In this document: piece after piece, positions 57,091 to 64,000 of the stretch
Position numbering within the stretch: the first letter of the stretch is position 1
Layout: each line of letters opens with the position of its first letter
NCBI GenBank assembly: GCA_021209875.1
Contig: JAGYVD010000007.1
Coordinates: 1,674,001 to 1,738,000, forward strand
From: Rosellinia necatrix
Lineage: Eukaryota; Ascomycota; Sordariomycetes; Xylariales; Xylariaceae
Reading direction: 5' to 3'
Length of the DNA stretch: 64,000 bases
Program-made: the position numbers and the translations under genes
Notes under the pieces: generated by a model
What the model was told of the DNA's origin: nothing
Database searches by the model: none
The model's input: only the letters and a program-made list of their open reading frames with translations

Positions 57091-59398
57091 ATGAAATCTA
57101 CCAGGGAGTGCGACGAACAAATCGAATGTGGTGCAAACCATTTCGGGAGTATCCGATGGCTTATGTCTCGATAATGGCAACATCTCCTCTCCGACGCTGC
57201 TTGCGGGGAACGGGGTTTCTTAGCTATGCCGTCCGATAGGAAATCATCAATGTCGAGATAGTCTCCCCAAGCTCCTTGCGCCCTCGCGAGTTTGGTTTCC
57301 TCCCGATGTGCTCGTGTGCCACCACCGGACATAGTATGATCTCGTCGCCTTCTCACTGTTTCCTATGTTTATTCCCGCCAGCTCAGAACCAATCATTTAC
57401 GGCGGCATGCCCGGCGCTCGTGTAGTCCTCATTGTGATGTCGCCATGGTCCCTCAGGACACAGTCGATCTTTGGACAGCAGCCATGACGTTCATCGGGTG
57501 TTGAACAATTGCCGTTAGACTTTGTGCCGAGTATCTTCTACGTAACAGGTAGGGTAGGCACATAATGTCGTGTGATGGTGCCATGAAAGAGACAGTGTTC
57601 AATTCAACCAGCTGTGTTACGTAGAAATGGCGTTGTTGGTGATATCTTATTGATGATGTCACCAATTATGTAGAATTGATGGGTTGGCTCTAGGTTGCCC
57701 GCCATCCAAGATTAGGTAGCCAGGTACTGCAGGCTAGATAAGTGGTAGGTTAAGAGGTTGCACGGCCAGGCAGCTCCTCCATCTGCCACCAGATGTGCAA
57801 GTCCTAGGCTTGTGTAGTGGCATCACGCTCGGTTGCGGCTTCCTCGGGTCCGGTCCACTGAAACTATCTCACCGGCTTGGCCACAGGAGGCATCGGAACC
57901 GACCGGGTAGGTACTTTGCTCTTTCTTGGTCTTAGGTTCCTGTAATGCCCAATGAAATCTGATTATGGCCTGGCAAATCGCCACCAAGAGACACAGCTGT
58001 AACTGGGACGCGCGCGCCTCTGATGAACCCAGAGAACCATGCCAGCTTCGGTTAGGAACCCTTTCATCACATTAAACTATCCGCTCAGTACCTAGGCAGA
58101 TGCTAATAATTACGACATGATGGCTATAGACAGGAAATCGGCAAACCAGCAAAGTATAGTATAAGTGGTATGTGGTAATGGCCGAGGGACCATGGTGAGC
58201 CCAGATTTACCGAGACAGGAACGCACCGACCATCTTCATTAACGCCTCATTAGATCGATTAAATTGCGGAATGTTACTTGAGGTGTACTTGAGCGGTCCG
58301 AATTTCCTCGACTGGGAACAGAATCCTACCAATCGGAGAAAAAAAATCTAGACTACCATGGATAACACCACTAGCCCATTTTTCAATTTTCTCCTTTGCT
58401 TTTTCGTCTTCTTTAGATGTTCAGCTTTCGTAGTAGACCCAATTCTAAATTTACATAGAAATAGGACCTAGGTAGACACGAAGGATCTGGTGATGATTTG
58501 CAGTAAGCTCGCAGGCTAATTCGCCATAAAATATATGACAACTTCTGATCACCATTACCATAAAACGGTCCGACTCGGTCCGCCAAGGTTGGGGGGCAAA
58601 CCCCTCCTACCAGCCCTATTAGGGGACACTTTTAGGGCACATTATGCAAGTTAGTTGCGGCAGTGGAGTGCTGGGCAATACCTCAAGCTCTGGTTCTGGT
58701 ACGATCCGCGAATGACATGTACCGATTGGCCCACGTATACCCCTGATCCTGTCTGGCAACCATCGGCCCCGCCCGACGTGAGCTAAGGTAGGTACCTACC
58801 CCACTAACGTGGGTTCACATGTACATGCCACTACCCTCTCAAACTGTATTTAGTTATATGCACCTCTAAATAACTATCACCCTCCCGGTGCTCTCCCAGT
58901 GTGCCACTGGCGCTGTTGCTGCCCCGTGCCTACCCACTAACTAACTACTGCCGCCACCTATCTACACTACTTACCTAGTAGGTCGGTAGGTAGTGTAGGT
59001 AGTCTACCTAGTGCTAGTTATACCAATGTCGGTTTCGCCTAGCAACCAAACAAATTGGGGCCTGGGGGGCTTGGCATGTCTTGTTGGGAGCAAGGGATCA
59101 CCAGTGTCACCCACTGGAACTGGGGGTGGGGATTTCCAGCCCACACCACAGTCGTCTAAGACCCTTTATTCTTTCCCTCAATAGAACATTATTCTTGTTT
59201 CTTCGCCATGACCCTATGTACCATGCCTGAGTAAGTACCTACCTTAACTAAGCCATGATATGTACACCATGGTATATACATTGAGATATTCATGGATGCG
59301 GCATTGGAATCCTCGTTCGTCCTTCTACCTTTGTTATTTATCAGCCTCCTCTAACTAACCCTCACCCGCTCGCGCGTCGTGCCTGAGAACCCCACGCC
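57091..59398. other. Intergenic region with TAGGTA motifs
   Basis: No coding frame is supported. Inverted TAGGTA/TACCTA clusters occur at about 58,785-58,800 and 58,965-59,010 (CCTAGTAGGTCGGTAGGTAGTGTAGGTAG). The right end contains the promoter of the multi-TM gene. Confidence 0.5.
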
Positions 59399-61108
59399 AT
59401 GTCTCAGCTGCCCGAGGGCACGCTTGGGGATGCTGTGGGGGTCCTGATCTTCACCTTCATCTGCTTCTTCACTAACATCCTCCTCCTTTGGCTCTTTTGG
59501 ATAAGCAATGAATGGTTGGGCTGTATGTTCTTTTTATGTTCTCTTCTCTCCATCCTTCCCGGAGCGCCGATTTAAATTGCCCGTATGTGTTGCGTCTTGG
59601 GTATTCTTAACTGATCGACCTCCCTTTGTGTGTACAGACATAACCCTGGTAGGGTATTTTTCTCTGCTCTGCACCACTAGCAGTATCATCCAGCAGATTT
59701 ACAACTATACGTACGGTCTTGGCCATTTTGATATTCATCCTGATCGTGAAAATGACGTTGACCCATTCCCTCTAGTCTATGGAACGACCTGCTTTGGCAA
59801 CAGTTGTACTACATAAAGGCACACTACCAGAATGCCGACGTCATTTTCAACAATGGCAACTTTGGCTTCATGCGAGTTTTGGCCATTATACGTATGTACA
59901 AGATAGCCGTGAAACTATCTCTCTCTCTCTCTCCGGGTTTGCTAGATGTGCGGCTAACGTGAACTTAACAGGGCTGTATTGCTACATCGTCGAATCGAGT
60001 TATCTTTTGGCGTAGTAGGTTCCCTTGGCTATATATACGTGCATTGTTAACATGATTGGTGATTAGTTGCATTGCCGTAACAATGGCTATGTATAACTTC
60101 TGGGCCACAAGGCGACGTGGGGAACGTATCTTTACCGCAGTTGCAAGAATCGCGCCGATAGTCCTCGCAGCCATTACAATTGGCCTGCTCCAAACACCAG
60201 CGGTACAGAGTAGCTTTGCCGCGTACATGGTCGTGGCCAATCTACAATGTGAGCCTAGTTTTAGAACCCCTCCCCCCTTTCTTCAATTCGCCCTACTATA
60301 ATCCTGCGTATGCTAACCCGAGATAGCCGTGACGAGCTGTGCCATTAGCATCGTATTGCTTTCTATCGTCATTCGCCAGTATATCCAGTCTAAACTGGCC
60401 TGGAAGCGCGTTCAAACGATCGATGAATCCGGAAGCTTCTGGTCTCGACTCAGAAATAGCAGTAGTAGCAATAGTTCCAAGGACCAGTCTACCATAACTC
60501 CGGTATATACGGCCCAGGGGAATGTCTTTGATGACAACTGGGTGGTGGCTAGGTTATCAATTGCCGTCGTCCTCATCTCGTAAGGCGCCCCCCCAAATTC
60601 CCATAAAAGGGGTAGCTTGGCGCCACTACTAATAATCACCAGAGCGTTCATTGTCGCGAATATCGTTACACACCTGCCTCAACGTGATGATGTGGAGAGG
60701 GATGCGAAAGCAGACGCACCCGACCTAGGCCCCGAACGGGCTCGGTCAAATATCATTGGTTATATATTTGGTGTCACCCCCGGCCTAGCTATCTGGATCG
60801 TTTTCGGCCTTACTAGAGACTTTCGACGGATCATGTATGAGAAATTCATGCCACGATACTGGCGAAGAAGGGGGTTGATGACAACGTCACCCCTTGACGC
60901 ACCCCGAGGTCCCATCTATAGCAGACACCAAGCCGACCTGGCCAGAGTTGACGCTGATGCTGGGCTTGAACTAGATGATATGGGTAATGGGAGTAAAAGG
61001 TGGGCGTTGCCAGACGTCACAGGTGCTCCGTTATTGGTCACAAAGTCGACTCCAAGGCTGGCCCTGAGTAACATGTCTGTTTCAACAGACGAGCACATAT
61101 CTGTGTAG
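59399..61108 (+). CDS. Multi-TM integral membrane protein of unknown function
   Basis: Seven exons: 59399-59522, 59638-59710, 59776-59891, 59972-60011, 60067-60248, 60327-60579 and 60643-61108; 1254 nt, 417 aa, all GT-AG and in phase. Hydrophobic helices are seen at VLIFTFICFFTNILLLWLFW, ITLVGYFSLLCTTSSIIQQI, MRVLAIIRLYCYIVESSYLL (spliced), CIAVTMAMYNFW, IAPIVLAAITIGLLQTP, AISIVLLSIVIRQYIQ, LSIAVVLISAFIVANIVTHL and GVTPGLAIWIVFGLT, which suggests seven or eight TM segments. The C-terminal tail is cytoplasm-like and polar. The layout recalls uncharacterised fungal 7-TM proteins, some related to GPCR-like families, but I cannot name one. The small exons (40 and 73 nt) explain why no long open frame is apparent. 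Confidence 0.75.
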
Positions 61109-63404
61109 ACGCCTATTATAAGGTTTAAAATATATTGGTTAATGTAATGAGAGATGACGTTAATGTTTAATTAATCCCAGTTCCTTGCGGGCTACTAAAA
61201 ATAAATGGTTCGAATCTAGTTAAATACCAAAAAAAAACTTCGTAGCGCTCCCAGAACTAAGAAGTTTTCCTAGGATCGTGTCATGTGAAGAATGCCCAGA
61301 GTAAGGTCTAGTCACTATAAGGTAGCATCTGGGTCGCAGGTAGGTAGCCAAGTATAAAAGTAGGGCCTAATATTATTTATTCTTGGGCCTACTATTTAAG
61401 TAGGAGGTTTTCAGTCCTTATATATATAAATATATCTCTAGAGCTACATTACAAGGTAGCTGGTATCTCGCCATATGCTTTATCCTCCCGACGGATCGTA
61501 TAATGCTATTCACTTTAAGAAATTCTGTCTACAGCTAGGAACTGGCACTTGACCTTGTAGTATGAGGGAGATAAAGTAGCTGCTGATGGGCCTGAGGCTA
61601 TATGGTCGAATGGTATTGTAGGAAAAGAGAGTTTATGTATGCTAGGAAATATCGCTATGTTTCTTTTCTATATAGTTCTATATAGTTCTATATGGCTAGC
61701 ATTGATTTCTCCCCAGATCCGTTGAGGCTTTTTACTTATTCTATAGTCAACTTTTCTAATAGTCTACTAGAGCCTAAACGAAAACTGTATAGCCGTAGAT
61801 GGTCTCCTTGCGTCAGATAACTAAGGGTAGAGCTGCTCTGACACAGCCGGGACGCGAGACTTTTATACATGCTTTAGATAACATATATGTTGCGGGAAAA
61901 CGATGCCGTTAATCCCAGTTGGAATTAACGGTATTTATACACAGCTAACCCACTATGCCGTCACAATATATCAACCCGTAGTCGAAAACCAAAGCGCAAC
62001 TACGGGAGTATGATTGTATACGAGAATGAAGAGACTGTAGCTGGTGACGTATGTAATGCTATCCAATTTGGCGCTGATAACTGCTCAAAATCATGTACTC
62101 TATTACCAAGATTATCGCATGTGGAATTTTGGAACACAGGCTGGCTATTTCTACCCATTGCGTATCATTCTGAAATCAAGAGCACCCGAACGAGTGGTTT
62201 GCCGAGGTCAATGACCCTCCAGCTCGAATTGCAACCCTGCGGCTGCTCTTAAGGTTATTTCTAGCATACGACTCTGAGGTGGAAGAACGTCCTGAGAGAC
62301 TGCGTTCGCTACAACGTAATGTTGTTCCGATAATTTATTGCGAGCTTTAGCACGTCGCACCTACCGATCGTCCGGGTTGTCGGGGCCCTGGCCCGTCTCC
62401 AACAATGCAACATGGCAAGAGTTTCGCCGAAGTTTAGATGGGCGCGGCTGATCCACGGGTCTGGAAACTAGACCTAGGCAAGGGCAATTCCCACAAAACG
62501 TAATTCCGGAGGAGGGGAACTCAATATCAGAGATTCTCTATACTACTTGCGTGATCGTGGAGACCGACCCCCGCAGAATGGACACCTAGCCCAGTTTATT
62601 AGACGACTGGCCGAGTTGAGGTTATGCAAGATGGCGAGGCGGGCTGGGATGGAAAGCAAGTGATTAACTGTCAGACCCGTTGCTCGACTTGTAAGAGACG
62701 GCTGCAGTACAAACACCAATGATCAGCCAGCTACGCCGCACAACTGCCTATATCCAGAGTGCCCGGCAGGGACGCAGCGAATGACATTATACCAATTCGG
62801 CGGTGCCATCTGTGTTCTTATGCGGAAAGTTACACCGAGGCGGTTGAGGGTTCCCCTCATCCGGCCAGAGCCAGTCTGTGAGGTGGGAATTGTCCCTCCA
62901 ATAACGACGGAACCTCCAGAACACGTTGTCGTAGCACAGGCAAGAATGCGCGTGCCATTGCAGGCCTCCAAATGCGACTCCGTCCGCAGCTTTTTAAAAG
63001 TGGTAGCGGATCAGGCGCTCCGGCTAAATTGAAAAACCACCTTATGTCTACACAATTAAGCGGAGACTGGCCGGACAAAAAACATACACACATACACACT
63101 TACACACTTACACACACACACGACCATTTGGCTCAAGTCCCATCATGCGTCTCGCTTTCTATTACCTGATTATCCGCCGAGCGCCTCCGGATTGCTATCG
63201 GGCCGCACGCGAGCAGGCCATGTATATGAGATGAGGCGCGCGCCCAGCGCGCCCCTTCTTCGCGAGTGTCTTATCTCCTAGCCTTTCTCGCCTTGAGCTC
63301 GTTCCTGGGCATCTGATCCTCCTTCTAGTAGAGAAGCAACAGCGCCAGCAGCAGCAGCAGAAGCTTCGGAACAGATTGACTTGACACGGGAAACCTCAGC
63401 CAAG
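61109..63404. other. Intergenic region before the sugar transporter
   Basis: AT-richer from about 61,120 to 61,800 with TATATAGTTCTATATAG repeats at about 61,670-61,695. A CACA/ACACTT repeat lies at about 63,085-63,122. No gene supported; the last 200 bp should hold the transporter promoter and leader, with a CAG-rich run at about 63,335-63,362. Confidence 0.5.
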
Positions 63405-64000
63405 ATGGTCGGCGTCACGGTTCAGACGGACAATCGCGTCCACCGCATGGCGGTGGAGGACCCGATCCCCTGGTACCGCAAGAAGAACCTACGCTACCTC
63501 TACTTCATGCTGTTCCCCTGTCTCATGGGCATCGAGATGACCTCGGGGTTCGACTCGCAGATCATCAATGCCGTCCAGCTCGTGCCCGCCTGGACGAACT
63601 GTAAGTCGTTCCCGCCCGGCGAAACTCATTTGGGGCCGGCCCCGACGGGGAAGCTGACCTTGCACCGGAAAGACTTCGGGCATCCGACGGGGGGCTACAA
63701 AGGCATCCTGGCGTCCGCGTTGCCGCTCGGGGCCGTCATCGGGTTGCCGTTGATCCCCTTCGTCAACGACAACCTGGGCCGGAGGTGGTGCGTCATGACG
63801 GGAAGCGTGATCATGATCATCGGGTCCCTTATCCAAGGTTTTGCAGTCAACGGTAAGTAGGGGGGACTCCATGAGGCCGCTCCTCGTCGCGTATTTACTG
63901 ACCCGTTACCCAGCGCCCATGTACATCGTCGCTCGGTTGATTATTGGGTTTGGGCTGCCATATGCCATCGTCGCCGGCTCTAGTCTCATCGGAGAGCTTG
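63405..64000 (+). CDS. MFS sugar transporter, 5' part (runs off the window)
   Basis: Exons 63405-63852 and 63914-beyond 64000. The start MVGVTVQTDNRVHRMAVEDP leads to TM1 (NLRYLYFMLFPCLMGIEMTS, then GFDSQIINAVQLVPAW), followed by GGYKGILASALPLGAVIGLP, the sugar-porter loop NDNLGRRWCVMTGSVIMIIG (G-R-R after TM2) and, after the intron, MYIVARLIIGFGLPYAIVAG. This is the hexose/lactose-permease type of fungal MFS transporter. The substrate cannot be told. The ATG at 63405 is preceded by a CAG-rich leader. The remaining ten or so TM segments lie to the right of the window. Confidence 0.92.

Noticed and set aside
61200..61225. GGTTCGAATC, a T-loop-like word
   Set aside because: Surrounding sequence cannot form a tRNA cloverleaf; isolated word only.

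Overview
The window is nuclear DNA of a filamentous ascomycete (Pezizomycotina, probably Sordariomycetes). The grounds are: short phase-consistent GT-AG introns in nearly every gene; a non-reducing polyketide synthase (PKS) with a SAT domain; a Zn2Cys6/fungal_trans regulator; a Sln1-type hybrid histidine kinase; and an LTR element whose mutations look like repeat-induced point mutation (RIP).

Left part (1-27 kb) is accessory. It opens with a broken NACHT gene, then a P450 gene with an in-frame stop. Next is a six-exon non-reducing PKS on the minus strand (SAT-KS-AT-PT-ACP-CMeT, 2134 aa, no visible release domain). It shares a 978-bp divergent intergenic region with a second P450. A 2.78-kb LTR element with a perfect TTAAC target duplication (15,939-18,717) lies in AT-rich sequence, followed by a secreted GMC oxidoreductase and about 5 kb without recognisable genes. 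PKS, two P450s and the GMC enzyme look like a secondary-metabolite cluster for a C-methylated aromatic polyketide; the product cannot be read from the sequence.

Middle and right part (27-61 kb) carries conserved genes: Maf1 (RNA polymerase III repressor), AP-1 sigma adaptin, glutamate-cysteine ligase regulatory subunit, Bud32 kinase, a small coiled-coil membrane protein, a carboxymuconolactone-decarboxylase-like gene, Sln1 and Rrp7. Long intergenic stretches rich in TAGGTA-type motifs separate them. From 51 to 57 kb an MFS transporter, a zinc-dehydrogenase-like oxidoreductase and a Zn2Cys6 regulator sit together. A seven-exon multi-TM protein follows, and the window ends inside an MFS sugar transporter gene.

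A pattern across the window: three otherwise intact genes (GMC, Sln1, Rrp7) are each broken by one or two single-base insertions in homopolymer runs. Removing one base per run restores an exactly divisible coding length, so sequencing error is a likely explanation.
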